Shown: positions 36,505-48,159, numbered from the stretch's first letter. The stretch: 64,000 bases of DNA from Aldrovandia affinis (GCA_029706075.1 JAINUG010000070.1:2527500-2591499); one strand, 5' to 3'. The notes: a model not told the origin generated them from the letters alone. Made by a program: numbers and translations.

Positions 36505-37274
36505 CTGCATTGAAAAAAGGGTCATGGAATAAAAGGCTTGTGTGCATAATTCATCGGGGCAGAGCCCAGGGGGACTTAGAGAGTGTGCGGGTGTTGCTCG
36601 ATTGAGCCTGGTGGTAATGGTAATCGGAAAGTACTCGTTCCCTCATTGACTATGGCAAGGACTGTTTTCTGGTGCCATGCGGATCTTATCAGCCCCTTTT
36701 TCCTCATTTACCTGAGTGCCAGGTCACAATTAATGCCATTTATCCACAGAGGGAAAATGTTTCACTATTTGCTTCACATGGTTCATAATGGTTTGCACAC
36801 TGTGGAGTGTGTGCACCCAGCAATGACCACCTTTGTCAAAAAAAACACAGTCAATTACATCACAATGCATTGGACCTCAGCTTAAAGCGCACCTTATGAT
36901 GTTCTTGGAAAAGGTACATGAATCTAGTTTAAGACTGTCATCATTGATATCTATTTACATATATGCTACACACACAGTACTGTAGGGCAATGGGCCCTGG
37001 CGAGACTGATGGCGTCCACACAAACACTTTTTGTGAGTTGCTTTTCATGGCAAACCACCTTAGGTGCCTCTCAGGAATGGTTGAATGCATGGCATTTCAC
37101 AAGTGTGCCTGCTACATTGGGTGTCTATGAGATGCCCACGCATCTCTGTGGGATTTTACCTTCTTTCTTTGTCAGAAGGAATTCAACGCTCACCCCCCTT
37201 TCCCCCAGATGACCGTTACACCTCTCCCTGGATTTATAACTTACTCGAATGTCGTGCCTCCTTTTCACATCCCA

Positions 37275-37278
<4 letters not shown>

Positions 37279-37305
<27 letters not shown>
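37279..37305. repeat. (TA)n microsatellite
   Basis: About 13 AT units. Confidence 0.9.
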
Positions 37306-37539
37306 CTGTATATTATTCTGTTATTCTGTCAACAGCCTTCAGAATTAAACGCATAAATAAATCCATCCCTTGTAACAGTCAGCATGGTATTTTAAGTTAT
37401 TTTAAACATGCCTGTAGCTCTTTGTATGCCTGTATTTAATGCTCACAAAATGTGTCTGTTTGTATCTGATGGTTATCAGATAGTGATTTGTTTGCGTTTT
37501 GTATAGTTTTTTTTTTTTTTTTGTTTTTTTTGCTGTTTG

Positions 37540-37642
37540 TACTGGTGTGTTTTTGCCTCTTGGCTAGGCCATTATTGAAAATGAGAACAGGTTCTCAATT
37601 GATTTGCTTGGTTAAGTAAAGGTTAAATAAAGGTTAATAAAC
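37540..37642 (+). mobile_element. Retroposon 3' tail (GGTTAAATAAA type)
   Basis: GAGAACAGGTTCTCAATTGA and TGGTTAAGTAAAGGTTAAAT with terminal AAGGTTAATAA; the plus-orientation relative of 14160-14360. Confidence 0.65.
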
Positions 37643-37709
37643 CCTTTCTCTATTTATCCTGCTATAAATAGGTTTCCAAAAAAATAGTTTTTAAAAATTA
37701 CTGTAGGGG

Positions 37710-38040
37710 TTGCTAGATGGCTCATTCTGTTAATGCAGGATGGCTCATCACTGTTATTGAATACAGACTGTGCTGGTGCCAACTGTGGCCTGCAGTTCGG
37801 AAGGACTCCCACAGCCTGCCTGCACAAACTGCACATGAAGTTTCCTCTGCTGATATACTGTTTGTGCAAGCTTGGTTGGTGGATGGTGGAATTGGTGGCT
37901 TGTCATCCCATGTTTTTTTGGGGAAGGGGTCACTTCTACGAGCTCTCTATGAGGGGTCATATGCGCTTCTATGAGGGAGTTACGGCAATGAGAGGGAGCA
38001 CACTTGGATTTGGGATTCCAATTTGAGAGAAAATAAGTTT
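37710..38040 (+). mobile_element. SINE-like dispersed repeat
   Basis: GGCTCATTCTGTTAATGCAG, ACAGACTGTGCTGGTGCCAA, CTGCACATGAAG and a final GATTCCAATTTGAGAGAAAA follow the same order as 60146-60560 and end like 31820-31872. Family unnamed. Confidence 0.55.
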
Positions 38041-39285
38041 GCAAATAAGTAATATATGGCAAATAATGTAAGAATGAACCAATCTGATTGTGGTCACATT
38101 GACCACAAGCATAACAGGAGGGTTAATATGAATGCTAAATCCTAACCAAAAGACACCAATGTCACATGCAGGTCAAATTAAATTTGACAGACAAATTTAA
38201 TCAATCAAAAATATAACAGAATAACGATCCCATTTAACAGTAATTTCAGGGTGTAAAAAACTATAAATGTAAGAGGTTTGACAGTCATTCTGTAGCTGCA
38301 TTTAAACTGGACTGAAGTTCAGTGCATTCTGACAGCTACGGTAACATCCTAACTATATTCCCAGAATAAATATCTGTTTCCAAACCTATATATGCCTTTC
38401 AGAGTTTTAGCCTCATTTCATAGCAAAATCACCAAAATCCTTTCAGCACACTGAATGTGAACTTGATTACCTCTTTGCAATTATTTGAGGATTTCATTCT
38501 GCCTACGCCGATGCACTTTACGGAGGTTAAAAGAAACCTTGGGCTATTGTCAGTTATAATTTACAGAGCGCCTCTTGGGCACATTGCGCTAAAGAAATCC
38601 ATTTAAAAATATTTTTAAGACAACAGCTTTTCGTTTTTGTGATTTTGTGATTAAAATATGTAAACAAGAGGCTTGAATAACTTTCTTTTTTTTTTTGCAT
38701 TTATTTCACCTGTTATTCAATTTGGAGCAATTTTAAAAACGAACAGAGTTGGATTTGGGTGATTTTCAAAATGTTGAAGGGCTGATATGTAATGGTTTAA
38801 TTCAAATGTTTTCAGTAGTTTTCTTAAATGGCATGTGTATCATGTACAATATGCAGTCTGAATATACTTCCCATCTTCAGGAACATAGAAAAACCATATA
38901 ATTTCTCACAAGAACATATCCTTGTAAGGAATACTTATTTTTCTATTCGTTAGCAATCAACATCAACTGTTTCAAAGAGCTGATCAAATATTAAGCTGTT
39001 TTTAATGAGCTACCAACAGAGTGAGTAGTTATGGGTTCTGACCATTTCAAATTCTCCATTCATACAGCTTAAGGCTTAGGGTATCAACATGATGATGATA
39101 ATTAGCGAGAAATTACAAAGCTAACCTTGCCAGCCACCGGAAGAAGTGGCTCCAAAACCAGACGTGTCCTAGACTCACTCAAGCTCACCAATTGGCTTGG
39201 GCATGCCACTATCGCAGTAACAGCATCAGGCCACTAGGGGGCACTAGAGGGAGAAAAGGCCAGCAGAAGGGTCCCCTGTCCTTAC

Positions 39286-39405
39286 TGTCGCTTGCTGAGA
39301 AGTCCTGGGGGTCCAGTATCCCAGACTCCTGCAGGGACCTGATGCAAGAATCCACCAGTTCCAGGCCGGTGGTCAGTTCATCCTCAATGTCTTTCTGCCC
39401 TCCAT
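39286..39405 (-). CDS. ctnnd2: ctnnd2 coding exon ([18 protein letters not shown] segment)
   Basis: The 120-bp exon encodes the block [31 protein letters not shown] and PQDFSASD, almost identical to human delta-catenin ([20 protein letters not shown]...). The acceptor is TTCCCAG at 39406 and upstream; the donor is GTAAGG starting at 39285. It starts with the last two bases of an Asp codon and ends with one base (A) of an Arg codon, so it joins in frame to both neighbours. The fish sequence has one extra Gly beside the human DGQ. The segment is acidic and lies in the N-terminal linker region ahead of the armadillo domain. Identification is secure because of the long exact match and correct splice sites. 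Confidence 0.95.
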
Positions 39406-39574
39406 CTGGGAACACAGGTGAAGGAAAGGGCATGGGGGGAGCGGTTAACCACGCCTGGTGCACAGGTGATTAGTGATTAGCAGGCGTAGCTGAAGTAGTT
39501 AGAAGTAGACACCTCAACATTTTAACCCTCTAAAAAGTAGGAAAGTTTGCTCAACTTCTCTTCTATTTCGCGAA

Positions 39575-39622
39575 TTTATTTGTCTGTCTGTCTGTATGTC
39601 TATCTGTCTGTTGGCCTGTCTG
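39575..39622. repeat. (TCTG)n microsatellite
   Basis: Degenerate TCTG/TCTA repeats, about 45 bp. Confidence 0.85.
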
Positions 39623-39723
39623 TCAGTGAGTGTTAGTTTTTGATATTTCTTCTATAGTGTGGTCAAAGTTACCAAGGTGCAGTATTATGCCTTGGTGTGG
39701 CACGGGGGTCAAACTACAGCTTG

Positions 39724-39744
39724 GGGGTTAGGGTTAGGGTTAGG
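39724..39744. repeat. Short interstitial telomere-type repeat
   Basis: Three tandem GTTAGG units. Vertebrate telomere sequence, but short enough to arise by chance. Confidence 0.6.
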
Positions 39745-39956
39745 CTATTTCCGTCAGGTCCCACCCTGAAAAAATCTCATACTGAAAAAATCTCAGTACA
39801 CATAATTTTTTTCTGACTGCAAGATTATCGAACTGAGTCTTCAGTTCACGTGCTATCCAAACACACATGACTTTTAATGTTGTATGTGGGAAGCAGAACA
39901 GTTGATGAATTGGTGTACTGCCATTGATATTAATATAAATAAATATAACTATTAAC

Positions 39957-40120
39957 CTACAGGTAACTGCCAAAATAAAAGGTAACACTTGAGTAAAAAT
40001 AAAAGTGCAGTGTCTTGGCTGGTACCGGCAGGTAGGCCTTTTTAACTAGTCCGGGCCAGGGCCATTTGAGTGTCCCCCCAGGATACCAAAGTGTTCCCTT
40101 CATTTTGGCAGTTACATGTA
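39957..40120. mobile_element. MITE of the CAGGTAACTGCC Tc1-like family
   Basis: TACAGGTAACTGCCAAAATA at the left and TTTTGGCAGTTACATGTA at the right are inverted repeats enclosing about 110 bp of unrelated non-coding DNA. The same termini as the 6436 and 32547 elements show it used that family's transposase. Confidence 0.85.
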
Positions 40121-41704
40121 TGTTCAAGGGAGGAATCAAAGCCATACATAACACAAATAGATAATAGGCTAAGTTACCTAGCAATATGCACTTAACATCA
40201 GCCAGTGAGGCATTGGCAAGCCAATAAATCACACAGCAGTTTCAACCTCGGGCCCAGGAAGGAGAATACAAATTTGTAAATGACGCTTTGCTGAAAAGGT
40301 TTGGGGACTGCTGACCAAAAGGCTGCAGTAAACCATAAGGCCATCAAACAAACAATGGTTCCGTGTCGATATCTGTGTTTGGGAAATACGGCATACGTCA
40401 GTTTAATGAATGAATGCTGATGCAATTCACTCAACAATCTTGTTCATAAAATTAAATTATGCACATCATCTGTGTTTCTGTTCTGTTGAGTTGCATCATG
40501 GGAAATGGCGCCTGCAGGTGAGAAGTTCCTGTAACAGACTGCAAGGAACTACAGACACGATTCGGGGAATTTGGGGAAAAGCCAAATATTAGTTGAATGA
40601 GTGTATGTGTACAACATTCGCGCAATAATGCTTTTTATAAAATTGAATAATGCACATCTAGCAACAAAAATAGCCTCTAGCATACTGGCACGTGGTTGAG
40701 CATGGCCAGGGAAATAGAGCTATGGAACAGCTGTCTAAACCCATCTAGAGACCATGGCTGATGAATCCATTCTGGCTTAAAAGCTTAAACATGTGAGCCA
40801 ATCCAAAATTCATAAGATGTAAATTTGCACTATAAATGTAGTGCTGTGTGCTTTTATGCTCTCTGCTTTGTGCTTAAGACAATGACTAGTTGGATGCTTG
40901 TGTTTTCTCAACTTGATACTGATCCACTGTGTTACTGGCTGTTCTGAGCTTGTTCTTGTTATTCTCACCGCTGGTGAGTGTCTGTAAAATGAAAAAATGA
41001 ACGCATAGATAATGCCCAACTGCTCCGTTGGATAATATAGTCTACAGCTTGTTTTCCCCTGTTACAGTTCCGTTGAATGTTGAAGGGTGCCATAGTTCTA
41101 CTTATCTTTTTGACCGCTCCGCAACACCCACTTTGTCCCAACCTTCAGCGCTTGTGTTTGTTGTTTAACGGAGCAGGGTTTTTTACATTTCAGGTCAGGT
41201 TTTACCCTTTAACAGTCTGTTTGAACCCTTTTCACATGCACCGTGTCTGGCAGGTGTGGTTCTGTTGCCATTCAGGCTTGTCCTGATGTTGATGGCTGTC
41301 TGAATTCAGCATGGTGGCACTAGCTGCACGCTCACGCTTCAACCGTTATTATTTTCCAAATGCCAGATTTTGAATTATGATGAACATTTAACTTTTAGGA
41401 GAAAAAAATGTAAAGCATGAATTATAGATAAAAAATGGAATTTATTTTCATAAGCACTGTCACCGTCTTGCAAAATTGAAGCATCGTTAAAATCAAAATG
41501 CTTGGCTGATAGTACAATGCAAAACAGAAATGACCTAACTATTATCCATTTTTGATGGAGAAATAATATTAACATATTTTTGTTGTTGTATGTTATTGTC
41601 AATGTTACTGTTAACATATATTATTGTTAATAATCAAGGAAGACAGAAATAAGAGTCAATTATGGGCATACAGTAACTGGGAACAATTACAACAAACATT
41701 ACAG

Positions 41705-41878
41705 TACACTATAGCATAGGCGTAACAAGTGTGGGGGGGGGGGCATGGGGGGGACATGTCTCCCCCAATATTGAAAACAGTCATATCTGTCCTCCAATCA
41801 TTTATAGATATAAAACATTCGCTTTCATTATGTCCCCCCCAATATTTAATATGTGGTTACTCCCTTCCACTATAGATT
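41705..41878. mobile_element. MITE-like fish repeat with CCCCCCAATATT motif
   Basis: CATAGGCGTAACAAGTG at the left, GGTTACTCCC near the right, and two TGTCTCCCCCAATATT-like segments are typical of a repeat common in fish genomes. Weak inverted ends; family not named. Confidence 0.5.
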
Positions 41879-42304
41879 ATATTCAGTATACCATAGCTCA
41901 TGACTAATAACAGTTTAATATATATGCTATATATACAATATATAAACATTGAACAAAAAGTTCGGAAATTTGTGTTTGGTAGATTATTTCTCTGTTGTAA
42001 CAATTCTTCTTGGCAATACATTTTATTCCGTTGGAAAGCCAGTTTATTTCCCTTTTAAATGGTGCCCCATTTGTAAGGAACATGCATTTGTGGGATGAGC
42101 AGCACAGCTGAGTATGTGGGTTGCACCCATGAAAAATTTGCCAAATCTTCTCTGCCAATGCCAAACAGCTTATTCTGCTGTTGCTATTGACTCTTGTTTG
42201 GTGTTGTTTGGTGGATTGGATGATTTAAGTCTATCAGTAACAAGGAAGAAATAAGACATATTGGCAATTTTACCATTTATTCATTTAACAAACAGTCAGG
42301 AGCC

Positions 42305-44007
42305 TCAGTAGCGTGTGGAAGAACCATACACAGCCACAACAGCCTGGCACCTCCTCCTCATGCTGGTCACCAGCGTGGTCACACACTGCTGTGGGATGGC
42401 ATTCCACTCCTCAACCAGGATTTGTCGCAAGTCAGCCAACGTGGTTGTGTTGGTCGAACAGCATGCCCAAGCTGATCCCACAAGTGTTCAATTGGGTTGA
42501 GGTCAGGACTGTTGGCAGGCCATTCCATTCTCTCTACTCCCAAATTCTGGAGGTAGTCTCTGATAAACCCCGCTCTGTGGGGGCGAGCGTTGTCATCTTG
42601 GAGGATGGAGCTCGGTCCCAGACTGTGGAGATATGGGATTGCCACTGGTTGCAGAATCTCATCTCTGTAGTGTGGGTCGAGGATGGAAGAGCCACTCGCA
42701 GATGTCACGAATATCTAAAAGCTAACTACAAGTAGTCAGCCACTAAGTCTGCGAACAGATAAGGGAGCAGGGGGAAAAAAATTGATGGACAAAGAAAAAG
42801 AAATTCCGGGCATAAAGTCCACAGAAAAATAATAACAACCCAAAGGTTGTGGACTCTTCAACGAAGAGGTAAGAAACTAAAATGATTTTAGAGACTTTAG
42901 CTCTGGGAGTTTTTTAACCCAAAAACAAAAGAATAAATCTCGAAAAGGAACTGCCACCGGAGTGACGAGCAATAACCAAAGCTAGAAAGGAAATAATCCT
43001 CCTAGAACGGTAACCACAGAGTGGCAACGCTAAACCTTTTAAAAGAGATCCTAAATAGTACCTTCTCTCTTTAACTGAGAGACCACCAAGTGGAAAACTA
43101 ATACCTTAGTTCTAGTACCGGCTAGAGCGTAACAATGGTTTACACAGAAGCGTTTGTGATATGAAAACGCAGCCTTTAAATAGTAGGCGGAATAAACACT
43201 GATAATCCACAGCTGGCCATGACCGGGAAAATCCCAGACAAAAGACCATATAAGGGAAATGACAATGACAATGATTCCTCATACAAAACAAAGGGAACCG
43301 ACCATCACATGGTCAAGCGCCCTCCAGCGGCTGAACAAGGTAAAACCATGACAATCTCGATATCTCTCTGCATTGAGATTGCCTCCAATGATGACAAGTC
43401 TTGTTTTTCCAGTGATGGAGATGCCGCCCCACACCATCACACTGCCTCCACCAAAAGGTGTTACTCTATCGGTGCTGCAATCAGCATAGCGTTCTCCCCG
43501 TCTTCTCCACACTTTGACCCTATAATCCAACTTCCATAGGCAGAATCTGGACTCATCGCTGAACATAACGTTCCTCCACATGTTCAGGTTCCAGTGCAGC
43601 TGTTGCCGACACCAGTGCAAATGGGCCTGATGGTGAAGGGCAGTCATGGCAGGCCTCCTGGCAGCCCTATGAGCCCGGAGATTGGCTGCGTGCAGTCTGT
43701 TCCGGATTGTCTGGGCCGAGAGCCATGTGCCATATCGTCCTGCAAACCTTGACTGCAAATCTGTAGAAGACAGCCTACGGTTCCTAAGTGCTGAAAGGGT
43801 GAGGAACCGGTCTTCTTGGGGTGTCGTCTTCTTGGGACGCCCACTTTGCGGTCTGTCTCTGACATCCCCCGTTTCATGGAACTTGGCCTTCAGTTTGGAG
43901 ATGGTACTAGGGCTCACTCCAAATAATGCCGCAACTTGCTTTTGCGGAACACCAGTTTGAAGTTGCCCTATCGCACGGGCCTTATCGAGATCAGACAAAT
44001 GTGGCAT
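42305..44007 (-). pseudogene. Tc1-like DD34E transposase, interrupted
   Basis: A likely start Met is at 44007 (MPHLSDLDKARAIGQLQTGV). An N-terminal helix-turn-helix (QKQVAALFGVSPSTISKLK) and GRPKKT linker precede a second DNA-binding segment. The catalytic triad is visible: MFSDESRFCLW near 43541-43567, DDNARPHRA near 42578-42600 and NPIEHLWDQL near 42477-42498, with 34 residues between the second Asp and the Glu. The gene is split by the solo LTR after the ERYRD residues, and a frameshift lies in the C-terminal quarter after HAVRPTQ; the final residues end at TGA 42305-42307. Not functional. Confidence 0.92.
42666..43353 (-). mobile_element. Solo LTR (retrovirus-like family) inside the Tc1 element
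   Basis: The 688-bp sequence begins TGT and ends ACA and is flanked by the 5-bp direct repeat ATCTC (42661-42665 and 43354-43358). It has no coding frame. A TATTTAAAGG promoter-like motif on the minus strand (about 43170) suggests minus orientation. A 5-bp duplication suits Ty3/Gypsy, BEL or ERV types. It is a single LTR left after recombination and is younger than the Tc1 element it interrupts. Confidence 0.85.
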
Positions 44008-44729
44008 GCTGATTCTTTGAGCAGACACCAATTGACCACTGTAGCAGGGCCCATGCTCACAGGTGCTGCCAATCAGGTGCCAATCAGGCACCTGATTGTC
44101 AGCACCTGGGGGTACCGGAAGCTCAAAACAAGAGTCAATAGCAACAGCAGAATAAGCTGTTTGGCATTGGCAGAGATTTGGCACATTTTTCATGGGCACA
44201 ACCCACATACTCAGCTGTGCTGCTCATCCCACAAATGCATGTTCCTTACAAATGGGGCACCATTTAAAAGGGAAATAAACAGGCTTTCCAACGGTATACA
44301 ATGTATTGCCAAGAAGCATTGTTACAACAGAGAAATAATCTACCAAACACAAATTTCCGAACTTTTTGTTCGATGTTTATATATATATATATATATATTA
44401 AACTATTATAAAATACTATTAAATATATTATACTAGTATTATATATATGGTACAGCTGTAGTATATATGATAAGTAAACTAAAGTTGATGTTGGGCTACT
44501 CCACAATTGGTCTACTCCTGAGAAACAGAGGACTTTACTAAGTGGCCATGGTGTGAGCGAAGAGAAGCAGTATGGTAGATTGCACAGCTAAGTCCCTGGT
44601 ATTCATGACAACTGCTACAACAATTATACCCATGGAGTATATCAATAAAACAGTTGCTTCATAAGAGATGAGTAGCACTGAAAGTACTTAAATGTCAATC
44701 AATAAAACCAAAATAACAAACAGGAATAC

Positions 44730-44764
44730 CTTGGTTGTTCCAGCGAAACTGCTCATCTGCTGAA
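44730..44764 (-). CDS. ctnnd2: ctnnd2 (delta-catenin) coding exon, 35 bp, most 5' exon found
   Basis: This short exon encodes SADEQFRWNNQ, matching the SSAEEQFQW segment of mammalian delta-catenin just after the N-terminal coiled coil. It is preceded on the minus strand by a strong pyrimidine tract ending in TTGCAG with a CTAAC branch-like site, and followed by the donor GTATTCC. It begins with the last base of a split Ser codon and ends with the first base (G) of an Asp codon that the next exon completes with AT. Delta-catenin is a p120-family catenin that binds the cadherin juxtamembrane region and acts in dendrites and synapses. Too short to stand alone, but phase, order and similarity agree with its neighbour. 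Which teleost duplicate (a or b) cannot be decided here. Confidence 0.85.
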
Positions 44765-45306
44765 CTGCAAGACACAAAAAAGGAGGTCCTGTTAGTAAGT
44801 GCACTGCATGGGACAACATTTACCATTCATGGCCATCAAAATTATAAGAAGAAGACAAAGGCACTTAAAAGCTTCTTGGTCTGGTAGAATGTAAAATCAA
44901 ATCCCAAGGAATTTGTTGTTCGGTCGTATGTGCCAAGAGTATAAATGCGCCCTGCATGAATTTTTTTCAATCAAATTTTTAACCCTGATTTAAATGTTTT
45001 CTCCCAATTTGTTATGTCTGATTGTACTTCTAGCTGGGCGCCATTGCTGGAAACTCCAAATCGAATGCACCCTCCCCCCCTGCTTTACACTGCAGGAACC
45101 TGATCAACCAGAGGAGGAGTGACTGGTGCATGATGATCACAGTTGACCTTCCTGGGAAACAATGACATTACCCACAATGCACTGTCACCATTATAAAACC
45201 AGGAGGGGTTTTCCAGTGTTCATTAAACCAGATAACAGCCTTCCATTTCCCACTTACTGTAAGATCTTGATTGCTATCTGGTTAGCAATCAAGCAGACCT
45301 TTTCAC

Positions 45307-45336
45307 AACACAAACACACACACACACACACACGCA
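45307..45336. repeat. (CA)n microsatellite
   Basis: About 13 CA units. Confidence 0.9.
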
Positions 45337-45989
45337 CCATCCGTCGGGGAGCATTTCTGCACTGTGGACCCTGTTTGCACCATGTGCACCCTGTTTGCAC
45401 AACTTCAATAACACCTTCACAAGCAGCACATAGCATCTGCTATAGGCATTCATAGCCATTCATAGCAGCTGAATTGTGTTTATACAGGGCTATGACACGT
45501 GCTGTGCATTTTCTTCTTAAGGAGCCATGAAGTCGATCACACATTGGGACATGGGAAGTGGTCTCCATGTTGTAAAACAGGAATATACAGTGCCTCTCTA
45601 TGTTATAAATCTCAAAACAACCTCAAGGCAAAAGATAAATAAAAATAATGATTTTAAATTAGCTACAAAATATCCCCATGATCAAACCAGACTGAAGCAA
45701 TTCATCGTTCTTTCTGGAAAGGTTTGGGTAGACGGCAAAAGGATTAATGCCTCGGGAGACCCGAGCTAACCCGAGGCAAAAAACCCCAAAAAAACAGGGG
45801 ACGTTCACTGTCTCATCTGGGGTGAGGCAAAGCAGAAACAGCTATCAAGGACTAGTGGGAAATGGGACTCTTTCGTGTACAATATCAAATTTCTGCGGTG
45901 GATGCAGATGTGTTGCCGACTTGTGCGTACTACCCCAAAATGGCCGAAAGTCACCCCCCAACAGACACTCATGGTACTGCACCCATTTA

Positions 45990-46037
45990 AAGGATCCCTC
46001 ATTCACTTAACTGCCTTTATTTTGGAAGTTACCTGTA
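45990..46037. mobile_element. Terminal fragment of the CAGGTAACTGCC Tc1-like family
   Basis: TTCACTTAACTGCCTTTATT, then TTGGAAGTTACCTGTA, matches the terminal repeat of that family in inverse orientation. No partner end was found nearby. Confidence 0.6.
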
Positions 46038-46078
46038 TAACTTTCAAGATTGTCCAATTGTATTTGTAGGCCCGTCTC

Positions 46079-46260
46079 ATCACCTTATCAAATCAAATCA
46101 AATCAAGTTTATTTGTATAGCGCTTTTCACAACAGAATTGTCACAAAACGCTTAACAGAGGGGGAACCCAGGCCTAGACCCCCCCAAAAGCAAGCCTAAC
46201 GGCAACAGTGGCAAGGAAAAACTCCCTAGGTAGGGAGAAACCTTGGGAGGAACCAGACTA
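46079..46260 (-). mobile_element. Retroposon 3' end, reverse orientation
   Basis: (AAATC)n then AAGTTTATTTGTATAGCGCT, TTTCACAACAGAATTGTCAC, AAGGAAAAACTCCCTAGGTA and GGGAGAAACCTTGGGAGGAA is the reverse of a very common fish LINE/SINE 3' region. Confidence 0.7.
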
Positions 46261-46678
46261 AAAAGGGGGGGAGCCCATCCTCTTCTGGCCGGCACAGGGT
46301 ATGTCCAAAAAAGACCATGTCATGGTCAGTCCAAGGTTATGCTCTGGGCTCCGGAGTGTGCTCTGCCCCGTCTTCAGCTGAGCTGCCCCGTCATTGGGAT
46401 TGATATAAGAGTAAGCTGTGTTATCTGGAAACCGTGAATAAGTGTGCCGACTTGAGGACGAAATGCAGGGAAAGTGTTTGGAAAGAGGCTGGTGGGTAAA
46501 ACAGTATGTCCATTTAAAAGAATCCAAAAAGTGTATGAAAGCACTCCAGGTGCGGAAGGACATGTAATTTAATTGTGAGAAAAAAAACACACACACACTA
46601 CAGATGGAGTACAGACGGTCTATTCACGGTACCAGACAGTGCAATGGAGTTCTACATATGTTTGTTAAAATACCTCCT

Positions 46679-47054
46679 TACACTCTCAGGAAAAAAGGTA
46701 TCATCATCCTATTAAAGGACACATGCTTGTCTCTCACTGTGGCAGTACCCCTGTAGGGTACTGAATTGCACCTTTATTCTGACGAACATAACTGTACCCT
46801 TGCAGTAAAAATAATGCTGCTTGCAGTACAAGCCTTGTTTTCATTCCAATATGGCTGCCAGTGTGAATAAGGACTCATTACCCTACCTCGGGTAGCTACC
46901 TTGTGCAACTTTCATCAATCTGTTCCTTTACCACTGGGAAAAGATACAAAACTGTATCATGACAGAACTGATGTGTGCAATGAATACATTTGTACCCTGA
47001 GGAACAAAAGTATGCCCTAATTGTACCTTTATTTTTTATTTTTGAGAGCATATA
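46679..47054. mobile_element. MITE-like repeat with AAAAAGGTA ends, copy 2
   Basis: It begins TACACTCTCAGGAAAAAAGG and ends TTTTTGAGAGCATATA, a short inverted repeat. Internal blocks match 25964-26325. hAT-like in style; non-coding. Confidence 0.7.
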
Positions 47055-47812
47055 GTTGATATAGTGACTTAATCACCGCCTCTGAGATTACAGTGAGCAC
47101 CAGTGCTTTGCCTAATTAAAGTACCAATTTAAATTGCACATGAGAAAATGTGTCACACTACACCACTAATGACAGGAGTCTGTTGAAAGAGAAAGTCTTT
47201 TGTTGCAGCGAGAGATTATTTCAGCGATTTGTGTCCACAAACAGTCAAGGCCAATCTGATCATCAGTTTGTTGATAAAATGTAGCAGATTCAATCATTTG
47301 TATTTGTTTCTGCCCTGTCCCGAGCTCACATCATGTATGGTAATTGCAGGCTTGTCGTGGACTTGGCCAACAAAAGGCCACTACAGTGCAACCGATGCGC
47401 TTTTGTTCCATGGAATGGGTGAAATCACAAGCCTTGTGTGTTCAATGCACCGGTGATCTTCTGAACTCAAGTGTGCTTTCTCCCGAGCAACTAATTAGGG
47501 AGGCCTTCTCCTTTTGATGCAAACCAAAACAAGTCTCTTTAATTGCTGTGATTAGAATCGCAGTTTAGAGAATACGAGATTCTGGTGAACGAGTGCGTAC
47601 CCCCCCTTTGACAGAACAGCCATGGGGTTACCATGGTGACCTGTCAACAGATAATTCCTCCAACACGGTCCATGGTCCTTCTCCGAACTGTTTTCTAGTA
47701 AATGCGGAGGCACAATGAAATAAGAATGGTACATGATAGTGAGGAATATAAAGGCAGTTTGGCCTAACTGCAATAAAACAAGTTTTGAGTATGCACTTGA
47801 AATCAGCACAGA

Positions 47813-47838
47813 CACACACACACACACACACACACGCG
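47813..47838. repeat. (CA)n microsatellite
   Basis: About 12 CA units followed by CGCGCA. Confidence 0.9.
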
Positions 47839-48075
47839 CACAACAACATGTCTGCAAAGTGCCAGAGGGAGCCCCACTAAAGGGGTTTGGGGTTGGTCTC
47901 CATGGTAACTGCCTCCACAACACTGCTCCTCCCTGCTTCTCCCTGCTATCCATCTATCTGCAGCTTCTGTGAATCAACAAGAAAAAAATGACAATGGAGC
48001 AACTCCCCCTGCTGATCCGCGCTGCACTTCTGAGACCGGCTTGCCTCTGTGCCTTGTATTCCCTATGCATCATTC

Positions 48076-48112
<37 letters not shown>
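48076..48112. repeat. (GT)n microsatellite
   Basis: About 17 GT units with ATGT at the end. Confidence 0.95.
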
Positions 48113-48159
48113 GACACTGCAGAGGGGAGCACCTGTGTGTCTATCCGTGAGCAAGACAG

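Larger units (their letters stand above)
36505..39285 (-). other. ctnnd2: ctnnd2 intron, about 2.8 kb
   Basis: The intron runs from donor GTAAGG (39285) to acceptor AATGCAG (36505 upward). It contains a TA microsatellite, a retroposon tail and a SINE-like repeat. 36550-37270 and 38050-39285 show nothing I can name. Confidence 0.85.
41941..44381 (-). mobile_element. Tc1-like transposon with 257-bp terminal inverted repeats, split by a solo LTR
   Basis: The left repeat (41941-42199) and right repeat (44126-44381) are inverted copies of each other with few differences, running from ATAAACATTGAACAAAAAGT inward to CTATTGACTCTTG. Between them a transposase gene lies on the minus strand. Without the 0.69-kb LTR insertion the element is about 1.75 kb, a normal Tc1 size. 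Long repeats of this length are of the IR/DR class. The ends lie in TATA-rich DNA, so the TA target duplication cannot be resolved. Confidence 0.92.
39406..44729 (-). other. ctnnd2: ctnnd2 intron, about 5.3 kb
   Basis: The intron runs from donor GTATTC (44729) to acceptor CCCAG (39406 upward). It hosts a Tc1 MITE, a MITE-like repeat and the Tc1 element with a solo LTR. 40130-41700 shows nothing I can name. Confidence 0.85.

Noticed and set aside
39724-39744. Chromosome-fusion telomere relic
   Set aside because: Only about three units; expected by chance in a genome this size.
41941-44381. An active Tc1 transposon
   Set aside because: Inverted repeats are well kept, but the transposase is split by the LTR and has a frameshift.
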